Source: Cymbomonas tetramitiformis | Taxonomy: Eukaryota; Chlorophyta; Pyramimonadophyceae; Pyramimonadales; Pyramimonadaceae | Direction: 5' to 3' | DNA length: 64,000 nucleotides | Assembly (NCBI GenBank): GCA_001247695.2 | Contig: LGRX02025776.1 | Location: 62,001 to 126,000 of the forward strand | Part shown: positions 31,952 through 45,200 of the stretch, one piece after another | How positions within the stretch are numbered: position 1 is the stretch's first letter | Layout: the number at the start of each line of letters is the position of its first letter | Position numbers and translations under genes: made by a program | The notes under the pieces: generated by a model | Seen by the model: only the letters and a program-made list of their open reading frames with translations | What the model was told of the DNA's origin: nothing | The model's database searches: none

Positions 31952-33740
31952 TGGAATTCAGAATAGGAATTAATTACAGCGTCTGTCATCCGATGACATC
32001 TCGCGATATCGAACTGAAGGGTGATGACGTCCAGCAGTCACTCACTGACACAAGCGCATGCGTTGACTTTCCGAGGAAGCAACCAAGTGCTGCGCACCAA
32101 CAATTAGTACTCACAATTTTCTCAACGTTCCTTCGCCTTGTGGGGCGGCCGGTGCTGTGACTGTTGTAAATATGCGCAGGGATTGTTTGAATGCTCGACG
32201 GTTTTTTATTTTTCAGTTTGATTATGTTGATATTTAAGCTCACGATATTGGGTGTGCGCAGTGTGTGTCGCAGGTATTCCGATGGATGCCGAGGAGGGAC
32301 GCGTTCTTTTGAGGTGTGGAAGTCTAGGGCAACCTAGCTTGGGATGAGACCCAACCGCATCGGACTCGTGGTCACTTGCCCATTTAGTCACCTTGAATAT
32401 GTACGCAAAGTTTGAGGAGCAACGACCTAGGATAAGGCATCGGCTGTTTTATTTTTATGGGTTTGTGGCTAATCCGCGACCTCTTGAGGTGTGGAAGTCG
32501 AGGTTGGTGTATGCCAACCTTGCTTGGGCTCAACCCCAACCACATCGGACTCGTGGTCACTTGTCAATATGGTCACCTTGAATATGTACGCAAAGTTTGA
32601 GGAGCATCGACTTATGATAAGGCATTGGCTGTTATATTTTTATGGGTTTGTGGCTAATTCGCGACCTCTTGAGGTGTGGAAGTCGAGGTTGGTGTATGCC
32701 AACCTTGCTTGGGCTCAAACCCAACCCCATCGAACTCATATTGTTATCTTTATTGTAGCTTCACGCAAAGTAGCTTATGCAAAGTTGCGTCTTATGATGT
32801 TAGGATTATAGTCTTAGGTTGAATTCGTTTTTGGGTTCATGGAAAATTCATACACTCCAATCATCTTTGCTTACTTACATACCTTAAGCTTTACGCAACC
32901 TGCGGCTTCGTCGTTGTGTGTATCAATAAAAATATGTCCAAGCAATACAACTACCAAGTTTGAGGTGTATTGCGTGGATACAAGGCAATGGCTGAATTTA
33001 TTTTTGGGTTCGAAGTTAACTTCAAACCCAAAAAAGAAATCAGCCTAAGACCCATCCAAACTTCAACAAAATACACGATACATGGCAGTGAAGTTAAAAA
33101 AGTGTGAATGAGGTGAGTCCGATGTGGTTGGGGTTGAGCCCAAGCAAGGTTGGCATACACCAACCTCGACTTCCACACCTCAAGAGGTCGCGGATTAGCC
33201 ACAAACCCATAAAAATAAAACAGCCGATGCCTTATCCTAAGTCGTTGCTCCTCAAACGTTGCGTACATATTCAAGGTGACTAAATGGGCAAATGACCACG
33301 AGTCCGATGCGGTTGGGTTTCATCCCAAGCTAGGTTGCCCTAGACTTCCACACCTCAAAAGAACGCGTCCCTCCTCGGCATCCATTGGAATACCTGCGAC
33401 ACACACTGCGCACACCCATTATCGTGAGCTTAAATATCAACATAAACAAACTGAAAAATAACAAACCGTCGAGCATTCAAACAATCCCTGCGCATATTTA
33501 CAATAGTCAAAGCACCGGCCGCCCCACAAGGCGAAGGAACGTTGAGAAAATTGTGAGCACTAATTGTTGGTGCGCAGCACTTAGTTGCTTCCTCAGAAAG
33601 TCAACGCATGCGATACTTGTGTCACAGTCGAGTGTCGCTTGTGTCAGTGAGTGACTGCTGGACGTCATCACCCTTCAGTTCGATATCGCGAGATGTCATC
33701 GGATGACAGACGCTGTAATTAATTCCTATTCTGAATTCCA
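31952..33740. mobile_element. Inverted-repeat (foldback) element, arms ~0.6 kb
   Basis: 31,952-32,560 reads as the reverse complement of about 33,110-33,740 with scattered differences. Matching blocks include the GAATTCAGAATAGGAATTAATTAC end, GATGACATCTCGCGATATCG and CTTCGCCTTGTGGGGCGGCCG. Within the left side a ~186-bp segment with ATGTACGCAAAGTTTGAGGA and GTGTATGCCAACCTTGC is repeated. The outer left end may extend into the N gap. No transposase frame is present, so it would be non-autonomous. Confidence 0.8.
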
Positions 33741-34926
33741 GCGTCTGTAGTATTACCCATACGCAAAGTGTGGGCAGCCTATGGGTGATTCCGAGGATAC
33801 CGAGGTTTGTATTTGATTGTGCAAAGGAGGCGGTCTTGAAACGTATAACTATGGTAAGGCCACCCGCGCAGAAATTGCCAAGCATTTCTCTCGAGCAGCA
33901 TCTCTCCTCTTCCAACTTCGCAATATATAAAGCATGGAGTCAGCGCTGTATGCCTTGTTATATGCCGATTGACGAATGGCGACCGACGGGCATTCGCTAC
34001 ATTCAAGATGAAATAAAACAAACAAGCTCAAATCTTTATATTATTAAATGCTATGATTGAAATATTGCGCAAATTGTTTTGAAAGTTAATTCCTGGCGTG
34101 AATAAACCCTGTAACAGCAGCCGATGGACAATATACCGTAAATGTTTAATGTCTAAAACCCATTTTTAAGAACATTTTTATGGTTCACAATCGCAATAAG
34201 TACTATCAATAATGTAGACACGGTTCCGTCGTGTCCACCCTTGAAAAGGTCTCCTGCAACGCTGCAAGGGCCTTGATAACATTGCAACGCGCGTGTGCGT
34301 CATCTGTGCTTGATATACAACCGAGGCAATAACCAAAACGGGAAATTTTTAAAAATCGATGTGGAGGATCTGTCCACCTCAAAATGTAACCACGTGTTTT
34401 CTCAATTAGTGAACAGTGAAACAGGATACGTCATCCCGACGAGTTTCCTAAATTGTTTTGTGATAGTTGGCTAAACTAAATTAAACGTCTTTAGCATAAA
34501 TCATTATTATAGACAAATTACAACTGTGAATTGTGCTTGTATACTTTAATGTTTATTATCAGTTTCCAATGCCTTCTAAGCATGCTATATGTCATATGCC
34601 ATAAAACGACTATAATAGTGTCCATAAAAATACTCCCTGCCTAGTGAGGCACAAATAGTGCACATATGCCAAATAGACGGGTGTAGAGCAAATGCATCCC
34701 TACAAATGGAGAATATACTTATCACTTTACTATTGTATAATATTACTTTGAAGCTGCATTTCATTCAGCAAGCCATTCCGTTTTTGTTGCATCATCGTAA
34801 GTACCACATCTATCCTGCACATGAACTCTACAAACTCCAAATAGGTTCTTTACACTGTCCAATCTACTGGATCACTCTCTGACGAGCAAAACCAAAAATG
34901 ATTCCCACATTTATAGCACCATATTC
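33741..34926. other. No recognisable gene
   Basis: AT-rich intergenic DNA between the foldback element and the 3' end of the mannosyltransferase gene. Small frames without motifs. Confidence 0.45.
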
Positions 34927-37619
34927 TTATCTGAATAGTTTGTGCAGTAAAGTGGTGAGTTTGGGCCAACCTGAGAGCATGAAGGAACTAGGCCCCCCAT
35001 GCAAGACAAACTGACCTCCACTTCGAAAACGCATCTGCCTCCTTGCCTCTGCCATCCTCTGTTCACGCTCACGTCTAATCTTCTCCTGTGGCAGGCAAAT
35101 GGTGGAATAGTATGAAAAGCCATGCAGAGGATAACTCCAAGATTTAGTCCAGACTCGGCTCAAATAGAAATGTAATATCGATTGTATCCTGCTTATATCA
35201 TGAGGAACTTGCCCATAAAGAGAGACTCACCCGCTGTTTGCTGGAGATGTAAAGGCCGTTTCGTTCCCTTGAATGTGCTCCAGGTATGAGATTGTTGCGG
35301 TAAGGAAGCTTCAGCCACTCAAGATCAATTCCGCCGTACGTGCCGTACCAGCCGTGCGAGATTCCATCTCCAGGAACCAAATCAATCTTCTCTCCAAATC
35401 GTTTCATGCGCACGTCTATGTAGGATGCGAAGAAACTGGCGCAACGGAATTGTTTGATGAAGTGCACACACGTGCGCTCAACATCGTAACCCAGATAAGC
35501 CGTTGCCAACTGAAAATCCACTCCCTGCAACGTTACCAAACCTCTTGATGAGTGGGAGGACATCGAGAAGGGTGTTGTCCGACTGCTACTTTCGTGTTGA
35601 TAATGTTATAAGAAAAGAACAGTGATTGAAGAAGGGACATAAAGGGTCGTACCTTGCTGGATTGTACACGATCCTGATTTCGCTCCAACAGAATCTCCCA
35701 GCGGCGTTTGTATATACTAAAGTCATCGGGTATAGCAATGCCCCACTTTGGTAGATTGGAGTGCAAAAACAGAACAGACTGAGGATCCAAAGAGGCTCTA
35801 TCTGGGCGATGCTGAACCATCGTATTCCCAAAATAGCTGGGGTTTCCCTCCGAATCTAGTCGTCGCATCATCCCCGCACTTCCAACAGGCCAATTTACCT
35901 GATGGACTTTGACCCCTAAAACCATATGGGCGAGGGCAAAAGTCTCTTTGTCACCCTGCAACCCCAAATATTTGCCACTGTGAGTCCCAAGGCAGCGCCT
36001 GGAAAAAGCGTTTCGTCAGGATCGATGTGAACGAGAGCGACCTAAGAGCGAACTTCCGAAATAAAAACGCTAACAAGCGAGAGCACGGCAGGCTTCGAGA
36101 GCCCGACTGCCTGCAAACAAGGGTGCAGCAGCGTTTAGAAAGCTTGCACACGGGAGAAATCATCACTACCTGACCGAGATAATCTGTCAGCAGAGGATAG
36201 TATAGACTCGCTTGCATATTGAAGAAGAGCGCTAACAAGAGCGGCCTCCAGTTCCGCCTTTTGTTTACTACCATCTGCCCGCTCTCATGCGTGCCGGTTG
36301 GCCCGTCCTTCGGGGCCAGTTCCACGATCTCAAAGAAGTCAGGGGAGATGCTGCAGTTCCAATAGTCTGGCCAGAAAATCTGCACCAGTAGGCATAGCGA
36401 GCAGCATCTTTTCAGACCCAAAACAGCCTTCCACTCAGCAGGCCGTGAAAGAGCTAAACCCCAAGGAATCGCCACAGGAGCACTTAGGAAGGGTTGCTCG
36501 AAACGCACCGCGCCGGTCTGCTTGTACTGCGGGGTGTCGAAGAGAAACTCCGGGTCGAGTACGGAGACGATGTCTGCGTCGAGGAAGATAACCTCCTGGA
36601 AACGGCTCAGAAGCAGGGCCGCCGCTTTGATCCGGTAGCTTGTGAACACCGAGGTGCTGCCACCGGGGTAAACATCCTCTAGATTCCGGCTGATGACCCC
36701 GTGGTCGGCCAACGCTTGAACCATGGTCGGAGGAGGGTACTCATGTGCGAGAAACCACAGCTCAACCGGCAGCGTGCAGCCATTCCGCCGGAGCATGAGA
36801 ATGTTCACCCAGGCAGCGATCATATGTTGCAGCCCCCCTCCGCAAATCACGATGCCCTTTCCTTTGAACATGTCGGGGGGGAACTCCGGCGCATTGTCTA
36901 AGAACTTCTTCCACTGATTCCGCGCGAATTCCACGTCGGATGGTAAGAGTCGGTTGCCCTCTTCCACGAAGTCCTCCCCGAGTTGCGTCCTGCAGAGCCA
37001 GGAGCGCACGGCAGGGATGAACGTCGGAATTGCTATGCTCCGATAGGCGCGCAAGAGAGCTCCCAAAGGAGAATATTGACCCCAGGAGGTATTCTCTCTT
37101 GGCAAATCTTCTGTCACCAAGAGAGGAAACTGTACACACGACACGGCGAGCAAACAAGATGAGGGGCGAAAGCACAAAAGACGTGAACAAGTACAGTGTG
37201 GGCAGATGCCAGCGTATTTGCACGTTCCCCGAGCTGGCCTGTCGTGGTGCGCACCTTAACCCAGGTGGCTCTACAACATTCAGGCCGTCGGCGGCAAGGT
37301 AGGCGGCGTCGATTTCACGCCACAGCCAGCCGACCTGAAACTGAGCTGGATCGAGGAACTCCGACTGAGGGATTTTCTGGCGCGCCCTCTGCGAGGCCCG
37401 CGCCACGACCCGGCCGTCCCCGTTGGAGCCGGTCTCCGTTTCAGTGACGTCTTCGGGGGTCGAGAAAGATAATTCAGGCCATTGCAAGGCATCAGTGTCG
37501 CCCTCCTGGCGACTAGCGCACTTGATTCCTTCAGGCTTCCGTAGTGCAGTGCTCGGGCCGCTAATTGCGAGCTTGGCGCATTCTTCGATACACCTGAAGC
37601 AATATGACCGAGCTTGCAT
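34927..37619 (-). CDS. Alpha-mannosyltransferase, GT71 (MNN1/MNN2-like), six exons
   Basis: Proposed exons: 37619-37275 (start least certain), 37129-36509, 36379-36170, 35955-35653, 35524-35231 and 35085-34927. All introns are GT-AG and phase 0, about 128-214 bp, giving about 643 residues. The sequence shows the GT71 fold signature: GKGIVICGGGLQHMIAAWVNI, ELWFLAHEYPP, FQEVIFLDADIVSVLDPE (DxD-type motif), a GAIFWPDYW-type junction across intron 2, ESGQMVVNKRRNWRPLLLAL and GDKETFALAHMVLG. Known family members add mannose from GDP-mannose to glycans in the Golgi. Intron 2 (36508-36380) is 129 bp and in frame, so retention would insert 43 residues. No N-terminal membrane anchor is visible in the chosen exon 1, so an upstream exon may be missing. 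It lies among mobile elements but looks intact and host-like. Confidence 0.8.
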
Positions 37620-37784
37620 AAGCAAAGGGCAAGCGAACGAATACGTCTGCTAGGCAGAGCGTGGCAGAGCGCAGTTTAATTGCGCCACAGAAGTTTCCAC
37701 TGCCCGGTTTCGAATCAATCGCCTCTTCACGAGCAGAAATGCTAAGACAGGTGCGTTTGAGGAGACTGCTCGGTGAGTTCAGGC

Positions 37785-38476
37785 ATGGAGTCCAACTTAC
37801 GTGAAACGAGGATGGTCCTTGCAGCCGACTGCGGCGGTGATGAGCCCGCCTTCACACTCGCAGAATCCAGAGGGTTGAGATCCCACTACGGTAGTGCAAT
37901 TCCCGTCGACTCCGAAGTGTCGCCGTCCAAACGGGTCGCAGTCAAAGGTCCTCCGCCACGCGACGCAGCCAACGGGTTGTCGCCTGCCATTCAGAGGGCA
38001 ATCAAGTGAGCACTACAACAAGAATAAAAAACTTCTGGTAAAGCTGTACAAAGGCCACATTCCCTTGTATTGGAAATGGCTGTCATAAGTCTCAACTTGT
38101 CGCAGCATAATATATGAAAACTAAGCGCGACCAGGCTTGGTAACGAGCGGCATTATATTTGCAACAGTGGCGAACAGTGGAGTGCCCCCTAGCCAGCGGG
38201 ATCGAAGATACAGGAACCAAAACTACAGAAATGTTGCAAAAATGTAATTCGGTGATACGATATTCGCATATTGTTCACGCACGAGGGGGGGTTTGCGATA
38301 GAAAAATGCAGGTTACCCGAGCCTTTCTAAGGTTTGCCAAACAGATTCTGCGGCCGCAATGCGATATAAGCCCGCAGGACCTTCAAGTTGCTGCCAGTCG
38401 TAAACTTCTGGATAATCTCCAAAGATATCAGGTGCGAATTTTCCATACAGCCCAGAAAAAGCTAAAATGGCAATGA
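37785..38476 (+). CDS. Small two-exon gene, unknown (131 residues)
   Basis: ATG 37785 opens exon 1 (37785-38005), which ends at a GTGAGC donor. The acceptor ..GATAG at 38301 restores phase into exon 2 (38302-38476, stop TGA). The joined protein is basic and helical at its end, with AIQRAIKKMQVTRAFLRFAK across the junction, then RKLLDNLQRYQVRIFHT. No family is recognised. It is divergent from the mannosyltransferase gene. The consistent splice phases support it, but a minus-strand frame (38498-38313, ATG start) overlaps exon 2 and is an alternative. Confidence 0.4.
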
Positions 38477-40254
38477 GGGTCCGATATGTCGAATCCATTT
38501 TTCAAATTATACAGGTTTCGAAAACGCAAGGATACACAAGAGCGACTAAGCCAGGCCAACTCGAATTATTTGCGACTGCATTCCTTGAAATATCTATGAA
38601 GTATCTTATCAGCACGTGTCGATAACTAGTCGATAACTCAATTCAGGGTCCGAGACCTTTTACCCGATTCCTGTAGTATCCGTTGATTTGATTGTTTACA
38701 GCGAAACTTCCGACTTAGTGGAAAGTAGTGGGTGCGTCAAGGCTCTTAATAAGTACTCATGTATGTAAGAATACATGTATTCTTGCTGGTAGCCTCAGCT
38801 TCGACGTCGTGCTGCCACTGAAATGAGCATCAAATCTCTCACTTTCAGGCAGTGAGAGAACTCTGTAAATTGGTTGCAACCCAAAAGCTGAACTTAATAA
38901 GAGACGGCAGGTGCAGCATGCACGAATATAACTTGCATTTATTTCATCAGTTTCCTCTTTCGCACATAGTTAAATATATACAAATCTACAGAAAATTTCG
39001 GAGATAACTGGCCGATACAAGTTCAAAGGATTTCAATGGGTATTGTCCATTCACAATTGCAGGACGACACCGTTTTGGGGCGTTTACAAAATCATCGTCA
39101 TGCTCATCGTCACCTGACTGCTTTCCGTTTCGCATACTGTACAACTTCGAACTCGAGCTGCCGGACATGCAACCGGCACTGCGAGACTCAAGACTGGCTC
39201 ACTCGACTGCGACTGGGCAGGCGGGCACTCGACTGCTCCTCTGAACTGCTACGTGCCACAAATCCATAGGAGACGTTACGATCTGCGTAACGATTAGCTA
39301 ATGCTTCAGTCCAGCTCAGCACTCGTCAGCTGGTCCTAGGAGGCTCTGTTTTCAGCGGCCGAGAGCTTTGAGCCGATCCGGACAGCCGGATCAATCGAAA
39401 ATAGATCCTGGCCTGTCGATCGCCTCAAGCTCTCTCCTCGTGTCACATCGTACATCTCGTACATCCGTACATCGTTTCGTCGCCGCTCCAGCCAGTCTGC
39501 AGCCTAAATGACGAATTCGTTTTGAGCAGTACAACATCAGTACGAGCGCGGAAACTGCCATAACTTCTACGTTGGTAGACTATTTGACATGTATGAAGTA
39601 TTGATGTCCATATTTGAGACCTAAGCAAGGTCCCTCAACTATGCGAAGGCCATCAAACTCGATATATCGAGCAAGAAACTTACTGGAAAGTGCAGGGGTG
39701 GCCTACTGGTAGACGATAAAAGTATGCCCTATGAAGATCGCGCTCTAAAGGCCTCACATTAAGTACATACTAGTTTCCCCCATCGGTATACAACAATCAT
39801 GATAAGTCTTCGCCCACTCATAACAGGAAGCCAATAGTGGTGCCAAGCTCATGGCGCATGATCGCAAATGCCCCCAGGAATGGGTTCAACCGGATTTCCT
39901 TAAGTATGGGGATGTGGATCACATATATTGAGGTATGCACGCACACGGTGTGGGTGATAACATGGTGCCATGGAATCCGCATGATTCCATTGTATAAGGT
40001 GGGCGAAGAATCGTAGCAAATGGATGATTAGAACTCGAGTTATCGCCGGAAACGTGCGGAAAACCACTTACTTGGAAAACAACATCAGTACTAGCAGTAT
40101 TGTATCGTAACGATTCGTCATTTAGCTCACGATATTGGGTGTTGTGAGATATATAGTGCGGCTGACTATATATTGTGGCGGTAGAACACATAATGCTTTC
40201 ACTTAAGATAACATAAGAAGTCCCTTAGAAAGAGTGAAGCTCGGCTTAAGCCGG
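38477..40254. other. No recognisable gene
   Basis: Intergenic DNA with several short frames on both strands, none with motifs. The word GCTCACGATATTGGGTGT near 40128 also occurs at about 32238 in the foldback element, hinting at another element fragment. Confidence 0.4.
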
Positions 40255-41000
40255 GAACCCTAAACCTGTGACACCCGTACTGTGCGGAGTACTAGTACAG
40301 ACGAAAGGACTGTGACACACACGGGGTGTCACATCCAGCACACCACCTTGTACTATTACGTAGGAAGAGTTAGGGTGGAGCAGGCAGATTGTCAGGGAAA
40401 ACAAAACACACCATCTCAAGCGGTGGAAACAAATTTCTCGTGGGGGCCTGTGCTCTTGGCCAGGGCGGTCCCAGTTCTAGCTAGCACTACACACTGAAGG
40501 CTGTTGTGCCCGTGAAACAGATCTAGTTGCGCTACTAGGCTTCCGAAAGCAACTCTAGCCACCTTGGAAGTGGTCCACCGAGTAGAGTTCACACAAATTG
40601 TAGCCGTTGTAGTTCTCAAGTTGGAAGTCCGGACTGTAGATGCCGAAGCAGTTAGAGTCCAGGAAATCAGAGTCCAGATTGAAGATGTTGTAGGAGTCAG
40701 CCGGTCCAGTGTCCAGAAGGCCGGGGTCAGTGAAGTAGTCCATTGTGCAATTCTGATAATCAGAGTAGTGTCCGTACACCACCGACCGTGGAGCAATCTC
40801 CAGATCACAAAGTGCAGAGGCGGTGACGGTGTCGATCATGGCCATGCTCACACACAGAAATAAAGCAGGGAGAGCTGCCGCCGTGAGGAAGGTGCCGATT
40901 GACGGTGTCCGTACACCACCGACCCGTGGAGTGGGTGGTGGGACGGCATCATGCAAGTCCTCGTCGCCGGATTCCCAAGGTTGGCAAGTCATCTGAATTC
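40255..41000 (+). repeat. Diverged dispersed repeat, copy 2
   Basis: Same family and orientation as 3380-4240 (shared ATCCAGCACACCACC, GCCTGTGC, GGCCAGGGC.GTCCC and GCCACCTTGG.AGTGG blocks). A minus-strand frame (40992-40555) contains a hydrophobic stretch TFLTAAALPALFLCVSMAMI but no known domain. Confidence 0.5.
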
Positions 41001-41084
41001 CGATCTGAATTCCGATCTGAATGTCGAAATCTGAACGTAATTGTCTGAATAACCTGAATATGTTTGAATATGAGCGGCGTATTC

Positions 41085-41265
41085 ATCTAAGAGGCCATTC
41101 CCGCCTCGATGCGATGAATTGGATGCACCCAAGGGCACCCCAACATGCTAGGATTTCAGGGTTATGACCGATGACATATGTGTCATATATGTCATACGTG
41201 TCATACCTGTCATACATGTCATACCATGTCATGTCATGTCGTGTCGTGTCATATGTTATAATGAC
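41085..41265. repeat. Inverted copy of the 31.2-kb repeat followed by TGTCATA microsatellite
   Basis: 41,085-41,160 is the reverse complement of the GGAATGGCCTCTTAGATG / GGGGTGCCC part of the repeat at 31,185-31,520. From 41,171 to 41,265 the words TGTCATA, TGTCATG and TGTCGTG repeat almost without interruption. Confidence 0.7.
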
Positions 41266-41498
41266 ATACAATCGTCAGTACGGTCGACTGTGACATGTAC
41301 AATCATACCATCTATCATCCACTCACCATGAGTGACATCTGTCATCGAGAGGCTGATCACAGCATCTCGATGATGAAGCAAGACAGTTCTTGAAGAACAA
41401 ACTGTTCTGAAGGGACTCGTCTTCGCTTCAAGCATGAATTGAACACCATGCGGGTATCACATGGCTTATTCGATCAGCCGATACTGTTGTTCACCCAA

Positions 41499-41792
41499 TG
41501 CTGGATTTGGCACGCCGACAGTGTCATCATCATCTGTGTCATCACCGATACGGTTCGACTACTATGACTTCTTCACTGTCATCAGCGCCATCTCCGATAT
41601 CGACTTCGGTAGTCAGACAGTTCATAGCATCTGTCATTTCACATCTGACACCTTAGGGGCTGTCATCACATTCTTTCGGCGGAAGCTATAACACTTCGTA
41701 TTATCTTGTGTATAGCTTCACAGTTTCACGGTTGACATATGTGAGCGTTGCACACTTGACTTGTAGTGCTTGACTGCGTGTTTGTTCTCACA
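41499..41792 (+). repeat. 5' LTR of C1
   Basis: 294 bp, TG..CA, rich in TGTCATC motifs. Matches the 3' LTR at all but one base by eye. Confidence 0.95.
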
Positions 41793-42266
41793 GGTTTGCG
41801 CCCACCACCGGCCTAAGGTGGTTTGTTAGAACCGCCAATTATGGCTGGCTAAAGCTCTTATAGGGGCTTGGGGCTGAGATCCGGGCATGAGGTTCTAAAC
41901 GCACTAGTCACGGAAGGGGTAGAGTGAGAGAGAGGATGAATTTCCGTTCGTGAGCACAATTGCCTAGGACTCAGGCGGACCGGTCTAGCTAGCCGCAGCC
42001 TCCGAAGCAGTACGCGCGTCATCACCAAGCCTCACGACACGATCGCCACCCTCTCTTACCCTACCCTTCTCCGCGGCTGTAAAATTTGAACCTTTGAACC
42101 CGCATTTTGAGCCCCTGCCCTTATTTTTTATAGATTGTTCAAGTGTAAATTTGTTTTCTCTTGCTGAGATCCTTTTAGTACGATTTTTAGAACCTTGATC
42201 ACCGAACATTTTGATTTATTGGATTTTCTAGACTAACGTTCGATCACCGCGACTGTAAATTTCAAC

Positions 42267-45200
42267 ATGGCCTCTACACCGTACCAATTGATGGCGCCAG
42301 CGAGATTAAGAGCGCATCCGGCTGGTGCCTCAAAGAGGCAATTACAATTCGATCAACTGGTGGCCACACCAGTGGCTGCACTATCTCAACAATCAGCGGC
42401 TGAAAAGAAGTTTGATTTAGAGTCCGCAGCTTTTCTGGATGACCACCAGAAGATTGAAGCACTTGTGAGGGGAATTAAATCGAAGCTGTGTGGCAAGGGG
42501 GATGCCATTGACGAGTGGAGGTTTTGTGGTGACGAGTCGAATGCTCGTTCACTACTTGACTCCCTCGTTGAGGAGCTAACCTCTCGTCTCACGCGGTTTA
42601 ACCCCCTCTTCGCACATGCTTTCCGGCTGTCCGACGCGACCGCCACAGTGATGCCAACTCCAAACAAACTCCTAAAGGAGTTATTGGAATATCTCTGTGG
42701 CGGGCCAGCGCTCGCTTCAGTGCGGGAAGCTCACCGTTACTTCCCTGACGACGGCAAAGTAATTCTTACCGCCTTAGTCAGGGACGTAATGCCTGACCTT
42801 GAAGACTTCGACAAGACAGACTTCATTTTCACACCCACAGTAGAGGTCCCGGCAGGTGTAAACCCCAAGCAGTTCATCAAAGCGTTCACTGACGCAGTCA
42901 GTAACGCTTCGACTGACTTGGGGCAACACTCTAGCCTCGACATCTCGAGGGAAGATGCGGTCCGTCTGTTTCTTCGTCGCACTTGTCCCGTCACCTACAA
43001 ACAGGTGCACGAGGACGATGCGATTGAGAAGGTCAAAACACAGGCTGAGCTGACCCTGGTGAGCTGTGGACTCGCGATTCAGCGAGTCTACAACACACTG
43101 GGGAAAGCGAAGCAACTGACTAGCGCTTTCTATAATGATGCAGGACACCGCCACGGTGAACGTGGCGGTCTGGATTCCAGGGGAGCCCCTGACCTGCGCC
43201 CTCCCCGCCCGCGTGATGTTTACTATCCTGCTCGGTCTTCCCACCCCTTTAAGGGGAAGGGGAAGAGTTTCCGATTCGCTGCCTCCCCCTTGCCGAAGGG
43301 GGGGAATTGGCCACAGGGAATCAGCAGGAAAGGCAAAGGCAAAGGCAAAGGCAAAGGCAAGAAGGGCAAGGGGAAATCGCAGAAGACCCGAGTCACCTTC
43401 CACCCGGGTTCCAAGCAGTTCATGGGCAACTGTTGGTCCTGCGGTGGGAGGCACCGCCAGGCAGACTGTACACACATGCAGCACCTGGCGGCACACTCCA
43501 TGCGGCTTGACCCCGAGGCTCTAGCCGAAGGGGCCTTCACGGATGTTCTGACAGCTCGCTTTCAGGCAGCTTATGAGCATTCGGAGGAGGCCTTTCAGGC
43601 AGTCTGTTGGGAACACGGCACACCAGACATTTGTGACTCTTCGGAGTCGGTGTGCACGTACCCTGACGACGGATCCCTGTCCTTTGCCGCCTACCTCACC
43701 CAGGGGGATGAGGACTCTCATGCACCCGCTTGGGCACCACAGGAGTGGACTGACTCTGAGTGGGATGCTTGGGAGACTGACTCCTACACTCAGGAACAAC
43801 ATGAGGAGTGGGATCGGCTTCGGAGAAAAGCTTCCGCAAAATTCCAGGCCTTTTGCTTTGCAGGGGAGGAAGCAGACTACAATGAGCAAGATCTTCAGGA
43901 GCCGTACTCTTCCCTTTCTCTAGGGAGAGTTCATTTTTACGGCTTCGGGGTGGGTGGTGTCGATCGTGACACCACACACACCCCACCGGCCGTTGCCCGC
44001 ATGGACTCTGCACCTGCCGTGGCACCGCTTGATTCTTCGTCGTTCTACCGTGCGGACCCGAGCATCGCATGCTCACCGTGTGACCCACAGCCTGCGTCTA
44101 TCCGATCACATCTCGACGCAGGTGTGATGTTATACGGGACCGCTCAGACATTGGATCATGCCGCGGCTGTATCGGGTGACACACCGGACGATGCCGAGCA
44201 TGGAGACACCTGTTTGCACCCCGTGTCAGCGCTCTTCGCACACGAGACACCCCTGGAGCCTGGCTCCGGGTTGTTCGCTGACATGGTGTTGGCAGGTGAC
44301 CTTCGGTTTCAGTCAATGACCGAACAACAACACAGTGAGACCCGGGAGGAAGGGGGGGCTTGGGGGCCGAGGTCTTGGAGTTCACAGCTGGAGTCTGTAA
44401 CTGGACCGGAGCCCGGCCCTCCCGTGGAGCTGCGGCGGTCCCTTCCCTCACGGGTTTCAAAGGTTGTTACTCCTCCCGGCCTCACCGACAGGGAGCAGGA
44501 CCACTGGGACAGGCTGTGGTGTGAGGATCACACCCAGCCCACCCAGTGGCACGACACCCTGCCGGCTTCGGCCGCAACGACACCGAGGGTCCCACGAGCA
44601 CCGCCTCCGGTAGTGCCCTTCCCTCCCAGCTCTGGCCCGTGCCCTGTCACTGCAGGAGCTGGACTATATGCCACGGCTACGGACCCCCCTGCCAGCGGGC
44701 ACGGGGTGCCTGCGGGGTCCGTGGTCGAGGCCTCGGACGAGACCGACGGCCCTGAGCCCCGTGGCTCAGGGGAAGGACAGCACTATGACCCTCCACCCCC
44801 CGTCACTGGACCTACCCTGCGTAGGGGTGTAGGTAGGGGTGGGGTGCCATTCTACAGACATGCTCTCGTCTCCACGCTTGTTGTCCTCGGCTTCCTGGGC
44901 TGTGCCATGGCAGATGTAGACTTGCTTCAGGGACAGGAGGATGCCTCGGACAGATTGAGACTGCTGTCACCTGGGGGCCCACGGGGAGGGGCCCAGGGGA
45001 CGGGGACGGGGATACTGTATGACTGGGGCTCTGATGGTGGCACTTGGGCTGGTAACAATGGGAACAGTGGTTCTTGTGATTGGGAATGGTCAGATTCTGG
45101 GACTGGACACTCCTCCTCTGGATCTGGCACAGGAGACCCTCACAGTGACCACGGCCAGTTCACCAGCTCGGGTATGCCGCCCGATGCCGCCTCACAAATA

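Noticed and set aside
31513..31989. Frames across the 424-N gap
   Set aside because: They are made of unknown bases.
35273..36917. Plus-strand frames opposite the mannosyltransferase
   Set aside because: The minus-strand exons carry clear GT71 motifs and splice sites, so these frames are antisense shadows.
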